From contig NZ_CABFKH010000009.1 of NCBI RefSeq assembly GCF_901764975.1, positions 1 through 64,000 of the forward strand: a DNA stretch of 64,000 bases. The letters run 5' to 3'. Numbering within the stretch: position 1 is the first letter of the stretch; each line of letters opens with the position of its first letter. The DNA comes from Actinobacillus indolicus. Its GTDB lineage: Bacteria; Pseudomonadota; Gammaproteobacteria; Enterobacterales; Pasteurellaceae. The position numbers and the translations under genes were made by a program. Shown in pieces: positions 49,410 to 59,992 of the stretch. The notes under the pieces are model-generated. The model searched no databases and had not been told where the DNA came from. It saw only the letters and a list, made by a program, of their open reading frames with translations.

Positions 49410-50639
49410 TTATTGACCATTTCTCATAAACCCTGGGATTGAGTTCGGCGAAAAGACCTGAGCTGTATCTACTTGCTGTGGTCTTGGCGCTGTTTGCTGA
49501 ACCTGTTGTGGTTGCTGATGCATTTGCTGAGCTGCATATTGGTTTTGATTTGGATAACCACCCATATTATTCATAAACTCAGGCTGACGACCGCCAACAA
49601 ATCCGTTATTAACTACAGGTTGCTGAGGAATATCAGCTCGTCCTTGTACACTTGGAATTTTTGGCATTTCTTCTGGTTGACCAATACCTGTTGCAACTAA
49701 TGTTACACGGATTTGACCTTCCATTTCTGGATAGAATGCAGAACCGAAAATGATAGCTGCATCTGGATCAGCAAAGCTTGTTACATATTCCATGATGGTA
49801 TTGACTTCAGCAAGTTCAATATCATATCCAGAAGAAATGTTAACAAGGATACCTTTAGCTCCAGACAAATCCACATCTTCTAATAATGGACTTGCAACTG
49901 CTTCTTTCGCTGCATTCTCAGCACGGTTTTCACCATCTGCAATCCCCGTTCCCATCATCGCTCTGCCCATCTCAGACATCACTTTTTTCACGTCAGCAAA
50001 GTCAACGTTTACTAAGCCTTCAGAAGTGATCATATCCGTGATACCTAATACAGCATTACGTAATACATCATTTGCAACACCAAAAGCTTCATTAAACTTC
50101 ACATTTTTTGGTAAAACTTTTAGTAATTTGTCATTTTGGATAATAATGAGAGAATCTACATGTTTTGCAAGTTCACGGATACCCTGTTCTGCATATCCTG
50201 AACGTTTTTTACCTTCAAAAGAGAAAGGTTTTGTGACGATACCAACCGTTAAAGCCCCTTTACTTTTTGCAATTTCAGCAATAACAGGTGCAGCACCAGT
50301 ACCTGAACCACCACCCATACCAGCTGCAATAAAGACCATATCAGCACCATCAATCATATTGCTTAGTGCTTCACGATCTTCTTCTGCTGCTTGATGACCT
50401 ACATTTGGATCACCGCCAGCACCTAAACCTTTAGTTAGGGCGGCACCAATTTGAATTGTATTGCGTACAGAACTACTACGTAATACCTGAGCATCGGTAT
50501 TTACAGAAAAAAACTCTACACTACCAACATCAGATTGGGTGCTACTAACCATGTGATTTAATGCGTTACCGCCACCGCCACCGACACCGATAACTTTGAT
50601 GACCGCATCTTGCGTCGCTTCAAAAATAGGTTCAAACAT
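49410..50639 (-). CDS. ftsZ: cell division protein FtsZ
   Basis: Tubulin-like GTPase that forms the Z ring, 409 residues. GTP-binding signature MGGGSGTGAAPVIA and the T3-T7 loops (NTDAQVLRSS, NVDFADVKKVMSEMGRAMMG) are conserved. A Gln/Pro/Asn-rich linker (about 330-395) leads to the C-terminal peptide SIPGFMRNGQ, the docking site for FtsA and ZipA, with Gly-Phe-Met where E. coli has Ala-Phe-Leu. It follows ftsA by 42 bases. Confidence 0.98.
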   Translation of the reverse strand: MFEPIFEATQDAVIKVIGVGGGGGNALNHMVSSTQSDVGSVEFFSVNTDAQVLRSSSVRNTIQIGAALTKGLGAGGDPNVGHQAAEEDREALSNMIDGADMVFIAAGMGGGSGTGAAPVIAEIAKSKGALTVGIVTKPFSFEGKKRSGYAEQGIRELAKHVDSLIIIQNDKLLKVLPKNVKFNEAFGVANDVLRNAVLGITDMITSEGLVNVDFADVKKVMSEMGRAMMGTGIADGENRAENAAKEAVASPLLEDVDLSGAKGILVNISSGYDIELAEVNTIMEYVTSFADPDAAIIFGSAFYPEMEGQIRVTLVATGIGQPEEMPKIPSVQGRADIPQQPVVNNGFVGGRQPEFMNNMGGYPNQNQYAAQQMHQQPQQVQQTAPRPQQVDTAQVFSPNSIPGFMRNGQ

Positions 50640-50681
50640 TTGTGATTCTCCCTAAAGGCTTAATACCGTGATTAACGCCTA

Positions 50682-51959
50682 CTAAAAACTTGTTTTTATC
50701 CAATTATATGCTTTTTTAGCACCATTACTTACTATATCAATGATACCGCCAATACCACCATCTGGTTTACCGCTTGGGCTACTATCAGCATCATTGTAGT
50801 GACTATATTGTAATAATCCTAATACGGTGGCGTATGATGGCTTATTTACGTAGTCGGTTAATCCTGTAATATTCAACGGATAACCCACTCGAACTTGTGT
50901 TCCAAAGACAGATTTTGCACATTCTACAATATCTTCTATTTGAGAGCCACCACCTGTAAGCACAATTCCAGCAATTAATTCTTGTTTTATCCCTTTTTGA
51001 TATAATTCATTGCGTAATTGTGCTAATTCGTGAGATACCACCCCTAATAAATCCTGATAACATTGGGATGTGACTTTCGACAACTGTTCTTTAGTAAAAG
51101 TTCGTGATGTTCGTCCACCTAAACCCGCAAATTCAATTTTTTTCTCAGGAAAATGCGTTGGTGGTGAAATAGCACTACCATGATGAACTTTAATTGTTTC
51201 AGCTTCTGGACGAGAAGTGGCAAAAACTTGAGCAATATAGTCTGTCACATTATTTCCACCAAATGGAATTACCTTGCTAAAACGTAAAGCACCATCCGTG
51301 TAAACCAGTACATCCATTGTACCGCCACCAATGTCAATTAAACAAACGCCAAGCTCTCTTTCATCATCCGTTAATACCGAATAACTTGATGCAAGCCCTG
51401 AAAAGACAATTTGATCAATTTTTAATTTACTACGCTCTACTGCATTTTTTAAATTACGCAACCAATCATTATGACAAGCAATAAGATGAGCATGAGCTTG
51501 CAATCTCATCCCCGATAAACCAAGTGGATTTTTTGTAGCAGGCAATCTATCCACTTTATACTCTTGCGGAATGATATGTAATGTTTCTAAGCCATCTGGA
51601 AGTTTAATGGAACGCGCAATATGAATCGCATTATCTAAATCCTGATCACTTACTGCGCCAGAGAGCGGAACTGTTCCACTTTCATTAAACGCAGTAATAT
51701 GAGAGCCAGAAAGGGCTAACGTTACCCCCATAATTCGACACTCAGAAATAGATTCTGCTTCTTCAATCGCTCTTTGAATAGAGCTGACTACGGCATCTAA
51801 ATCAACAACACCGCCACCATAAACGCCTTTAGATTGGCTAACACCAGAACCAATCACATTAATCACACCATCAGGCAATACTTCACCCACGACGGCAACG
51901 ACTTTATGAGTGCCGATTTCTAAACCAACGATAACTTTTGAGTCTGCTACTTTTGTCAT
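50682..51959 (-). CDS. ftsA: cell division protein FtsA
   Basis: Actin-like ATPase that tethers FtsZ to the membrane, 425 residues. N-terminal VGLEIGTHKVVAVVGEV, phosphate-2 motif LIDIGGGTMDVLVY and adenosine motif IVLTGGGSQIEDI are conserved. The C-terminus ends in an amphipathic helix (NGAKKAYNWIKTSF) for membrane attachment. 26 bases after ftsQ. Confidence 0.97.
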   Translation of the reverse strand: MTKVADSKVIVGLEIGTHKVVAVVGEVLPDGVINVIGSGVSQSKGVYGGGVVDLDAVVSSIQRAIEEAESISECRIMGVTLALSGSHITAFNESGTVPLSGAVSDQDLDNAIHIARSIKLPDGLETLHIIPQEYKVDRLPATKNPLGLSGMRLQAHAHLIACHNDWLRNLKNAVERSKLKIDQIVFSGLASSYSVLTDDERELGVCLIDIGGGTMDVLVYTDGALRFSKVIPFGGNNVTDYIAQVFATSRPEAETIKVHHGSAISPPTHFPEKKIEFAGLGGRTSRTFTKEQLSKVTSQCYQDLLGVVSHELAQLRNELYQKGIKQELIAGIVLTGGGSQIEDIVECAKSVFGTQVRVGYPLNITGLTDYVNKPSYATVLGLLQYSHYNDADSSPSGKPDGGIGGIIDIVSNGAKKAYNWIKTSF

Positions 51960-51985
51960 ATTAATTATGTTTGCAAGTTAATAAA

Positions 51986-52765
51986 TTATTGATTACTAAA
52001 CCCTACGGATGCGCCATGTTCATAGCGTAAATCAACATAGGACAATCGTTTTCCTTCAGGAATTTCAATTTCAGGGAAAATTGTCACAAAACGATCAATC
52101 TTAGGCAACCAATCTCCTCGACCTAATCGAAGCTCTACGCCATTATCAAGACGAATTGTCCAAGACCCTCGATTATCCATGGAAATGGAAGATAACGCTA
52201 AATTTCTCGCTTTTAAATCATTTTTTATTTTGTTCCACGCATCTAGAACAACCTTACCTTCTGAATCTGGTCCATATAAAACAGGTAATCCCGTAGGATC
52301 AAAACGACCTGAAGGTAAGCTAAACACCACGCCTTGTTCTGAAAGATATTCGCTATTATTCCACAATGCAACGGGACGATGCTCTAATAGTGTGAGACTG
52401 AGTTTATCTGGATAAACTTTTCTCACAACAACATCTTTAATCCAAGAAAGCGATAAAAATTTATCTTTCACTTCTTGAATATCTTGTCCAAAATACCCTT
52501 TTAACACGGGTTCTTTTGATAATATTTCTCGAATATCATTATTCGTCGTAAATTGTGTTTTATGTGTCAGCGCATAAGAACGAATTGGGGTTTTATCCAA
52601 AGCCTGTAACCAAGTCGTCCAATTCGCATAGACAATATACGCTAAAATTAAACCAACGAATACTAAGGCAGGCTTAAAAAAATTCAACCAATTAATAGGT
52701 GCTTTCGGTTTACTTACATTCGTTCGTATCACCGATGTTGGCTTCTTACGAAAAACCGCAACCAT
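51986..52765 (-). CDS. ftsQ: cell division protein FtsQ
   Basis: Bitopic divisome protein of 259 residues that binds FtsB and FtsL. A basic N-terminal tail is followed by one membrane helix (about residues 30-49), a POTRA domain (TNNDIREILSKEPVLKGYFG ... WIKDVVVRKVYPDKLSLTL) and the FtsQ beta domain. Start overlaps the ddlB stop by one base, the standard ddlB-ftsQ coupling. Confidence 0.95.
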   Translation of the reverse strand: MVAVFRKKPTSVIRTNVSKPKAPINWLNFFKPALVFVGLILAYIVYANWTTWLQALDKTPIRSYALTHKTQFTTNNDIREILSKEPVLKGYFGQDIQEVKDKFLSLSWIKDVVVRKVYPDKLSLTLLEHRPVALWNNSEYLSEQGVVFSLPSGRFDPTGLPVLYGPDSEGKVVLDAWNKIKNDLKARNLALSSISMDNRGSWTIRLDNGVELRLGRGDWLPKIDRFVTIFPEIEIPEGKRLSYVDLRYEHGASVGFSNQ

Positions 52766-53676
52766 TACGCACTTAACTCCAATACACGCTCAACTAAACG
52801 CTCAAAACTATAACCCACAGTCGCTGCTGATTTTGGGAAAATACTGTGGCTAGTCATACCTGGGCAGGTATTCACTTCCACTAAACGGAAGTTTCCTTCG
52901 CCATCTTCCATCACATCAATTCGGCTCCAGCCACGGCATCCCACCACATCATAAGCCTGTTTCACTAATTTAGCGACTTCCGCTTGGCGATCCGCATTCA
53001 ACGCTGGCACAACATATTGAGTGTTGTCTGAAATGTATTTTGCATGGTAATCATAAAACTCGCCATCTGGAATAATTTGTACCGCTGGCAACACTTCGCC
53101 ATCAAGTACTGGCACAGAGTATTCCGCTCCCGCTAAGTTTTCTTCCACTAATACAATAGAATCATATTTTAATGCTTCTTCGATTGCAGGAAGTAACTGT
53201 TCTGCGGTTTTTACTTTGCTAACCCCCACACTTGAGCCTTCGCTCGCAGGTTTCACAAACAAAGGCAAACCTAATTTTGCAATAATTTCATCGGAATTGA
53301 CCGCTTGTCCACGGCGTACGACTTCCATTGCCGCCGTTGGTAAGCCTACTGCATTCCACAGTAATTTAGTACGGAATTTATCTAACGTAATCGCAGAAGC
53401 CATTACGCCACAGCCAGTATAAGGAATACCAAGCTGTTCTAGCGCTCCTTGAAGCACACCATTTTCACCGATACCACCGTGAAGAATATTGAATACACGC
53501 TGAATACCTTTTTCTTTTAATTTTTCAATCGGAAATTCTTTTGTATCAATCGCTTCAACGTTGTAGCCTAAACTTTGTAAGGCTTCAAAGACCGATTTGC
53601 CTGAATTGAGCGAAACCTCACGTTCTGCTGAAACGCCACCAAATAACACCGCAATTTTTTCGTTTTTTAAGCTCAT
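52765..53676 (-). CDS. ddlB: D-alanine-D-alanine ligase
   Basis: ATP-grasp enzyme making D-Ala-D-Ala for peptidoglycan, 303 residues (E. coli DdlB 306). N-terminal [20 protein letters not shown]-grasp [16 protein letters not shown], and [27 protein letters not shown] with metal-binding Glu and Asn. The Tyr in the omega loop (DYHAKYISD) indicates the D-Ala, not D-Lac, type. Between murC and ftsQ. Confidence 0.97.
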   Translation of the reverse strand: MSLKNEKIAVLFGGVSAEREVSLNSGKSVFEALQSLGYNVEAIDTKEFPIEKLKEKGIQRVFNILHGGIGENGVLQGALEQLGIPYTGCGVMASAITLDKFRTKLLWNAVGLPTAAMEVVRRGQAVNSDEIIAKLGLPLFVKPASEGSSVGVSKVKTAEQLLPAIEEALKYDSIVLVEENLAGAEYSVPVLDGEVLPAVQIIPDGEFYDYHAKYISDNTQYVVPALNADRQAEVAKLVKQAYDVVGCRGWSRIDVMEDGEGNFRLVEVNTCPGMTSHSIFPKSAATVGYSFERLVERVLELSA

Positions 53677-53711
53677 TATTTTTTACCTTATTTGGTTTAT
53701 AAATTTATCTA

Positions 53712-53736
53712 TTCCCCCCCTTTGAAAAAGGGGGAA
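53712..53736. repeat. C/G-run hairpin between murC and ddlB
   Basis: TTCCCCCCC, then TTTGAAAAAG, then GGGGAA: an imperfect palindrome with a two-base bulge in the C run. Such CCCCCTTTGAAAAAGGGGG blocks recur in bacterial intergenic regions, so it may be a short dispersed repeat or a weak attenuator inside the dcw message. The seven-C run could be slippage-prone. Confidence 0.5.
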
Positions 53737-53746
53737 ACTTATGTTC

Positions 53747-55174
53747 TTATGCCTTCCAACTTTCCGCCAAATCACGGGAAAGTTTACTCACATTCCCCGC
53801 ACCTTGTGCCAAAATTAAATCGCCATCTTGAATAATTTGATCTAACACTTCACCAAGTTGTGAAGTATCTGACACTAAAATCGGATCCACTTTGCCTAGT
53901 GTGCGAATTGAACGGCATAGATCTTTACTCTCAGCCCCCACAATTGGTGCTTCGCCTGCCGCATAGACATTGAGCATAATCAACGCATCAACCTGCGACA
54001 GCACTTGTACGAAATCGTCAAATAAATCACGGGTACGAGAATAACGGTGCGGTTGGAATACCATTACCACACGTTTATTCTCCCAACCTTGGCGAGCAGC
54101 TTTAATCGTTACATCCACTTCTGTTGGGTGATGACCGTAGTCATCAACTAACATCACTTTACCATTTGGACGAATAAATGAACCTAACTGGTCAAAACGA
54201 CGGCCGGCACCTTGGAAATCTGCAAGAGCGGCTAAAATCGCTTCATTCGCAATGCCTTCTTCTTTGGCAACCGCTAATGCAGCCGTTGCATTCAGCGCAT
54301 TGTGTCTGCCAGGCACGTTTAATAAGACATCAATACGCTCGCCTGTCGGGCAAACTACCGTATAATGCCCTTGGAAGCCTGTTTGTTGGTAATCTTCAAT
54401 ACGGTAATCGGCTTTTTCACTAAAACCATAGCTAATCACTTGGCGGCCCACTTTCGGAGCAATTTCCATGACCACATTATCATCCGCACACATGACGGCT
54501 AAACCATAAAATGGTAAGTTACGAAGAAAACGCACATAAGTATCTTTCATTTTTTCGAAATCGCCGCCATAAGTATCCATATGATCGGGTTCAATATTCG
54601 TAACAACAGATACCATCGGCTGTAAATGTAAGAATGACGCATCGCTCTCATCGGCTTCCGCAACTAAATAACGGCTTGCGCCTAAATGGGCATTTTTACC
54701 CGCCGACTTTACTAAACCACCATTTACAAAAGTTGGATCTAATCCAGCTTCGGTATAAATCATTGAAATCATTGCTGTTGTGGTAGTTTTACCGTGTGTC
54801 CCTGCAATCGCAATACCGTGACGGAAACGCATAATTTCCGCTAACATCTGCGCACGTTGAATCACAGGAATACGCGCTTCTTTTGCAGCTGCAACTTCTG
54901 GGTTTGTATCATCAATGGCACTTGAAGCCACTACAACACTTGCTCCCTCAATATTTTCAGCTTGATGCCCAATAAATACTTTTGCACCTGCTTTGGCTAA
55001 ACGTTGCGTTACTGCGCCATCCGCAATATCCGAGCCTGAAATTTGATAGCCTTCATTTAACAATACTTCAGCAATCCCCGACATACCTGCACCGCCAATC
55101 CCAATAAAGTGGATTTGGTTTACACGACGCATTTCAGGGATCAATTTTTTTACTTTATCTTGGAAATTTTTCAT
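53747..55174 (-). CDS. murC: UDP-N-acetylmuramate-L-alanine ligase
   Basis: Adds L-Ala to UDP-MurNAc, first of the Mur ligases; 475 residues. N-terminal UDP-binding [20 protein letters not shown] loop [25 protein letters not shown], then [10 protein letters not shown], and C-terminal [18 protein letters not shown] with [13 protein letters not shown]. Follows murG by about 50 bases in the dcw cluster. Confidence 0.97.
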   Translation of the reverse strand: MKNFQDKVKKLIPEMRRVNQIHFIGIGGAGMSGIAEVLLNEGYQISGSDIADGAVTQRLAKAGAKVFIGHQAENIEGASVVVASSAIDDTNPEVAAAKEARIPVIQRAQMLAEIMRFRHGIAIAGTHGKTTTTAMISMIYTEAGLDPTFVNGGLVKSAGKNAHLGASRYLVAEADESDASFLHLQPMVSVVTNIEPDHMDTYGGDFEKMKDTYVRFLRNLPFYGLAVMCADDNVVMEIAPKVGRQVISYGFSEKADYRIEDYQQTGFQGHYTVVCPTGERIDVLLNVPGRHNALNATAALAVAKEEGIANEAILAALADFQGAGRRFDQLGSFIRPNGKVMLVDDYGHHPTEVDVTIKAARQGWENKRVVMVFQPHRYSRTRDLFDDFVQVLSQVDALIMLNVYAAGEAPIVGAESKDLCRSIRTLGKVDPILVSDTSQLGEVLDQIIQDGDLILAQGAGNVSKLSRDLAESWKA

Positions 55175-55226
55175 TGTTATTCCTTATATTCGATCATTTT
55201 GCAAAAAATCTACAAAATCTGACCGC

Positions 55227-56282
55227 TTACAAACTATTTTCTACAATCACTTCCGCCACACGTTTTGCGGCTAATGGTGTGGCTTTCGCTCTTGCTTTGA
55301 CTGCCATTTCCGTGAGTTTTTGACGATCGGCAATTAAAGGCTCTAATGCTTTTAATAAACTTTCAGGGGTAAAATCCTGTTGTTCAATAATCACTGCCGC
55401 ACCTGCTTGGGCAAGATATTCTGCATTTAAAAATTGCTGACGGTCTTTATGTTGAAACGGTACAAAAATCGCCGGTAATCCTGCTGCGGCAATTTCACAT
55501 ACAGTTAAAGCACCCGAACGACAAATTACCAAATCTGCCCATTCATAAGCGGCTTTCATATCATCAATAAATTCGCTTGCGATGCCGTTACCCGTTGCTT
55601 GATAAACTTCTTCCACACCGGCTAATTTACCTTTACCAACTTGATGGCTAATAAACACATTCTGTCCTAAAACTTTCGCCACTTCTGGTACTGTTTTATT
55701 GATTACCAATGCCCCCTGACTACCGCCCATCACTAAAATATTGATCGGATAGCCCTTTTCAGCAAAACGTTGTTCAGGTGGGGCAATTTGAAACAGATCT
55801 TGGCGAACCGGATTTCCCACCACTTCCGCATTTGGAAACGCTGTTGGAAATGCTTGTAAAGTACGGCGAGCAATTTTAGAAAGCCATACATTGGTTAACC
55901 CTGCCACCGCATTTTGTTCGTGCAAAATCACAGGCACACCACATAATTTCGCCGCAATACCACCTGGACCTGACACATAACCACCCATCCCAAGTACCGC
56001 ATCAGGCTTGTACGCTTTAATAATTTTTTTCGCTTGAAGTACAGCTCTTAAGATCGCAAAAGGGGCAGTGAGTAATGCTTTAATCCCTTTGCCCTTTAAT
56101 CCTGAAATTTGGATAAACTCAATCGGAATACCATGTTTTGGCACAAGATCCGCTTCCATACGATCTTTGGTACCAAGCCAACGAATTTCCCAGCCCTGCT
56201 GTTGTAATTCTTTTGCTACAGCAATCGCAGGGAAAACATGCCCCCCGGTTCCACCAGCCATCACTAATAATTTTTTTGTCAT
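55227..56282 (-). CDS. murG: UDP-GlcNAc:lipid I N-acetylglucosaminyltransferase MurG
   Basis: Peripheral inner-membrane GT28 transferase forming lipid II; 351 residues. Glycine-rich loops [20 protein letters not shown] and [13 protein letters not shown], then [12 protein letters not shown] and the UDP-GlcNAc-binding [24 protein letters not shown] with [11 protein letters not shown]. 15 bases after ftsW. Confidence 0.97.
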   Translation of the reverse strand: MTKKLLVMAGGTGGHVFPAIAVAKELQQQGWEIRWLGTKDRMEADLVPKHGIPIEFIQISGLKGKGIKALLTAPFAILRAVLQAKKIIKAYKPDAVLGMGGYVSGPGGIAAKLCGVPVILHEQNAVAGLTNVWLSKIARRTLQAFPTAFPNAEVVGNPVRQDLFQIAPPEQRFAEKGYPINILVMGGSQGALVINKTVPEVAKVLGQNVFISHQVGKGKLAGVEEVYQATGNGIASEFIDDMKAAYEWADLVICRSGALTVCEIAAAGLPAIFVPFQHKDRQQFLNAEYLAQAGAAVIIEQQDFTPESLLKALEPLIADRQKLTEMAVKARAKATPLAAKRVAEVIVENSL

Positions 56283-56297
56283 TTTTTACCCTAAATA

Positions 56298-57479
56298 TTA
56301 ATCATCATTTAAATGAGCATGACCAATTCGCTCAAGACGATTCTCGTGATCTATTCTCAATAACACCGCAATAGCAATTGCCATAATAACGAGACTCGAT
56401 CCACCATAGCTCACTAATGGAAAAGTTAAACCTTTGGTTGGTAATAAACCAGATGCAACGCCTAAATTTACGAATCCTTGTAAGAAAATCCAAACACCAA
56501 TACCAAAAGCAAAGAACCCTTTAAATTTTTCTTCTAAAATAAGAGATTCACGGCTAATTTTTAATGCCCTTGCCGTTAAAGCGACTAATAGTAACACAAT
56601 CACGAGTATCCCTAATAGTCCAAATTCTTCTGCAACGACAGCCATCACAAAATCGGTATGTGCTTCAGGCAAATATTCCAATTTTTGAACAGAATTACCT
56701 AAGCCTCGTCCAAACCATTCGCCTTGACCAAATGCCATTTGCGAATTGGATAATTGGAATCCATCTCCATAAGCATCAGCAAAAGGATCCATAAAAGAAG
56801 TAACACGTTTAAGGCGATATTCTGACGTAAATACAAGAGCGCCAAAAACCAAAATTCCTGTGACACCAAGGAAAACGAATTGTAAAATTTTCGCCCCCAT
56901 AATAAAAAGCATACCAAAGGTTAATACGAAAATAACCACGATACTTCCTAAATCAGGCTGAGCTAGCAATAACACACTAAATAATGCCAAAATAGCCATA
57001 GGACGCCAGAAACTCATATTATGGCGACGGATCTCATTAAATTTACGCACATAAAAGCTTGAGAAATAACAGATGACAGCAAGTTTTGCTAACTCTGCTG
57101 GCTGAAAGTTAATTGGACCAATTGGAATCCAACGGGTTGAGCCATTTACATTTTTACCTATGACTAACGTAATCGCTAACAATACTAAGGCAGAGCAAAA
57201 GAGCCAAACATTGTATTTTTCCCAACTTTTACTCGGTATTTGAACAAAGAAAGCACATGCTAACATCGCCGCAATCACATAAAAGCCATCACGAATAGCA
57301 AAATGAAAAGGATCATCAAATAATCGGGTACTGACTGGAATAGACGCAGATGTCACCATGACAAATCCAATCATTAATAAACTGATAAATAGCCAAATTA
57401 ACGTTCTATCGTATAATGAATTTTGTGGCGTCAGTACAGTCCATTTTTGCCATTCATTCTTCAATGTTTCAAGCATCAA
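56298..57479 (-). CDS. ftsW: septal peptidoglycan glycosyltransferase FtsW
   Basis: SEDS-family polymerase acting with FtsI at the septum, 393 residues with about ten membrane segments. Conserved blocks: MVTSASIP near helix 1, NGSTRWIPIGPINFQPAELAKL, LAQPDLGSIVVI, and the catalytic-Asp loop region AHTDFVMAVVAEEFGLLGI, ending LPTKGLTFPLVSYGGSSLV. The start overlaps the murD stop by 4 bases (ATGA). Confidence 0.96.
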   Translation of the reverse strand: MMLETLKNEWQKWTVLTPQNSLYDRTLIWLFISLLMIGFVMVTSASIPVSTRLFDDPFHFAIRDGFYVIAAMLACAFFVQIPSKSWEKYNVWLFCSALVLLAITLVIGKNVNGSTRWIPIGPINFQPAELAKLAVICYFSSFYVRKFNEIRRHNMSFWRPMAILALFSVLLLAQPDLGSIVVIFVLTFGMLFIMGAKILQFVFLGVTGILVFGALVFTSEYRLKRVTSFMDPFADAYGDGFQLSNSQMAFGQGEWFGRGLGNSVQKLEYLPEAHTDFVMAVVAEEFGLLGILVIVLLLVALTARALKISRESLILEEKFKGFFAFGIGVWIFLQGFVNLGVASGLLPTKGLTFPLVSYGGSSLVIMAIAIAVLLRIDHENRLERIGHAHLNDD

Positions 57480-58777
57480 GCACTTACCCCTTGAGCCAAC
57501 GTCGCAAACTGTTTGCCACGTTCTTCAAAATTTTTAAACTGATCTAAACTGGCACAGGCTGGTGACAGTAGCACCATATCACCTGCTTTTAACAATACAC
57601 GAATTTGTGCGACAGCTTCTGCCATGGTATCCACTAAAACGCTATTTTGAGTTAAAGCGGCAAGTTCCGCCCCATCTTTTCCAAAGCAGTAACAGACTGT
57701 ATTTGGCTGATTAATAAAAGGTTTTAACTCAGAAAAATCAGCATCTTTCCCATCGCCACCCAACAACAGATAAAGCGTTCCTTCGACTTGCAAACCATTT
57801 AATGCCGCCACAGTACTGCCGACATTCGTTGCTTTTGAGTCGTTAATCCAGCGCACGCCATCATTCGTCGGTACTAGCTGGAAACGGTGATCTAATCCTG
57901 AATAGCTTTGTAGGGCTTTCACAATCCCTGAACGAGCAACGCCAGCCGCTTCCGCTAATGCCATTGAAGCTAAGGCATTCATCACATTGTGACGCCCCGT
58001 GATTTTCAGCTCATTAATCGCAACAACTGCTTCATTGCCTGAATAGAGTTCGCCATTACAAGCGGTATATTCTGCGTCTTTTTCTGCAAATTTTTTCAAA
58101 GATCTGACCGCTTGCTCAGGGAAGGTTTGAGGATCTTCGCCATTTACAATCACATTTTCTGCATTGTAATAAATTTTCAATTTCGCTTGGCGGTAATCTT
58201 CGATGCTATCATAGCGATCCATATGATCTTCACTGATATTTAAAATGGTTGCCGCTTTCGCTTTTAAGGAATAAGTTGTTTCCAACTGGAAGCTTGATAA
58301 TTCCAATACATAAAGTTCATAATCGCTTTTCAATAAGCTCAAGGCAGGCACGCCGATGTTACCGCCCATACCGACTTTTATGCCTGCTTGTTTTGCCATT
58401 TCCGTTGTCAAAGTCGTGACGGTACTTTTACCGTTCGAGCCTGTAATCGCAATAATCGGAGCTTTTGCTTCACGGCAGAACAACTCAATATCGCCAACCA
58501 CTTCCACGCCTGCTTGAATCGCTTGCTGAATTTCTGGCGTTGCTAAGGCTAGCCCTGGGCTAATCACAATTAAATCGGAGCTTAATAGCCATTCAAGGTT
58601 TAAACTGCCGATATGCAGTGGAATGTCTTTCGATAATTTATCCGCCCCAGCAGGATTAGCTCGGGTATCAATCACTCGCACTTGAGCCTGTTTGTCCGCA
58701 AAAAATTCGACACAAGATAAGCCTGTTGTGCCTAAGCCGATGATTGTGATGGTTTTGCCTTGATATTGATTTTGCAT
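57476..58777 (-). CDS. murD: UDP-N-acetylmuramoylalanine-D-glutamate ligase
   Basis: Adds D-Glu to the nucleotide precursor, 433 residues from the preferred ATG (E. coli 438). N-terminal YQGKTITIIGLGTTGLSCVEF, ATP loop IIAITGSNGKSTVTTLTT, ILNISEDHMDRY, then WINDSKATNVGST. The frame runs to 58825, but the extension is unlike the family and enters a palindromic repeat. An inverted uptake-signal pair inside the gene (58058-58115) encodes QAVRSLKKFAEKDAEYTAC. Confidence 0.96.
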   Translation of the reverse strand: MQNQYQGKTITIIGLGTTGLSCVEFFADKQAQVRVIDTRANPAGADKLSKDIPLHIGSLNLEWLLSSDLIVISPGLALATPEIQQAIQAGVEVVGDIELFCREAKAPIIAITGSNGKSTVTTLTTEMAKQAGIKVGMGGNIGVPALSLLKSDYELYVLELSSFQLETTYSLKAKAATILNISEDHMDRYDSIEDYRQAKLKIYYNAENVIVNGEDPQTFPEQAVRSLKKFAEKDAEYTACNGELYSGNEAVVAINELKITGRHNVMNALASMALAEAAGVARSGIVKALQSYSGLDHRFQLVPTNDGVRWINDSKATNVGSTVAALNGLQVEGTLYLLLGGDGKDADFSELKPFINQPNTVCYCFGKDGAELAALTQNSVLVDTMAEAVAQIRVLLKAGDMVLLSPACASLDQFKNFEERGKQFATLAQGVSA

Positions 58778-58812
58778 TTTGTTGTTCTCTAGAAACGGTA
58801 TATTTTTCATAT

Positions 58813-58890
58813 GTAGGGACACCACGCTTGGCGTCCAATATCAATGTATAATCAATGTGAATATCGGGACACGAAGCGTCGTGTCCCTAC
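58813..58890. repeat. palindromic GTAGGGACAC element, copy 3 (variant)
   Basis: Outer ends are GTAGGGACACCACGC (from 58813) and GCGTCGTGTCCCTAC (to 58890), with inner arms ending near 58836 and 58866 and a 29-bp AT-rich centre. The ends match copies 1 and 2 but the internal arm sequence differs (CGACGC in place of ACTGCG). It lies between mraY and murD inside the dcw cluster. Confidence 0.7.
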
Positions 58891-58899
58891 TTTTATTAA

Positions 58900-59982
58900 C
58901 TAACGTAATTTTAATGTTACCAATCCAATTAACACTAACATTAAGGTGATGATCCAGAAACGTACGATAACACGTGGCTCTGGCCAGCCTTTAAGTTCAA
59001 AATGGTGGTGGATTGGTGCCATACGGAAAATACGTTTTTGGCGAAGTTTGTACGATCCAACTTGTAAAATCACCGATAAGGCTTCAACCACAAACACACC
59101 GCCCATCACCACTAATAATAATTCTTGGCGAACTAACACGGCAATTACACCCAATGCACCGCCAAGTGACAATGAACCAACGTCACCCATAAAAACTTGT
59201 GCCGGATAAGTGTTAAACCATAAGAAACCTAAACCTGCCCCGACAATCGCCGTACATAAAATTACTAATTCACCGCTGTATTTGATATAAGGAATATGCA
59301 AATATTGTGCAAAATTATAGTTACCCGTTGCCCACGCAATTAACGCAAATGCCCCTGCGACCATAATGATCGGCACGATTGCCAAGCCATCTAAGCCGTC
59401 AGTTAAATTCACCGCATTACTGGTACCGACAATCACAAAATAGGTGAGAACAATATAGAATAAGCCAAGCTGTGGCATCACATCTTTAAAGAAAGGAACA
59501 ACTAACTGGGTGGCAGCGGTATCTTTACCAATCGCATACATACCAAAAGCAGATACTAAGGCAATCACCGATAGCCAAAAATATTTCCAACGGGCAATCA
59601 AGCCATCAGTATTTTTACGGGCGATTTTCCAATAATCATCTACAAAACCGACAACCCCATAACCAAATAAGATAAACAGCACAAACCAGACATAAGGGTT
59701 ACGCAGATCCGCCCATAACAACGTACTCACACCGATAGCGAATAAAATCATAATACCGCCCATCGTTGGTGTACCCCGTTTTTTGTAGTGGCTTTCAGGA
59801 CCATCGTGGCGAACTTCCTGTCCGAATTTGAGAATTTGTAAACGGCGAATGACCGTTGGTCCAATCCATAAGCCGATAATTAACGCTGTCAATAACGCCA
59901 TAATAGAACGGAAAGTAATGTACGACACCACGTTAAACGCTGTGTTGTATTGCACCAGATATTCAGCAAGCCACACTAACAT
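58900..59982 (-). CDS. mraY: phospho-N-acetylmuramoyl-pentapeptide transferase
   Basis: Integral membrane enzyme making lipid I from UDP-MurNAc-pentapeptide and undecaprenyl phosphate; 360 residues, the E. coli length. Ten hydrophobic segments. Catalytic aspartates in [12 protein letters not shown] and [10 protein letters not shown], and the histidine-rich loop [23 protein letters not shown] near the C-terminus, written here in part as [13 protein letters not shown]. 10 bases after murF. Confidence 0.97.
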   Translation of the reverse strand: MLVWLAEYLVQYNTAFNVVSYITFRSIMALLTALIIGLWIGPTVIRRLQILKFGQEVRHDGPESHYKKRGTPTMGGIMILFAIGVSTLLWADLRNPYVWFVLFILFGYGVVGFVDDYWKIARKNTDGLIARWKYFWLSVIALVSAFGMYAIGKDTAATQLVVPFFKDVMPQLGLFYIVLTYFVIVGTSNAVNLTDGLDGLAIVPIIMVAGAFALIAWATGNYNFAQYLHIPYIKYSGELVILCTAIVGAGLGFLWFNTYPAQVFMGDVGSLSLGGALGVIAVLVRQELLLVVMGGVFVVEALSVILQVGSYKLRQKRIFRMAPIHHHFELKGWPEPRVIVRFWIITLMLVLIGLVTLKLR

Positions 59983-59992
59983 AAGCTAATCC

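Noticed and set aside
49750-50394. A 214-codon open frame on the plus strand antisense to ftsZ
   Set aside because: It is a mirror of the ftsZ codon pattern, Ser/Ala/Ile/Pro-rich with no recognisable domain or ribosome site.
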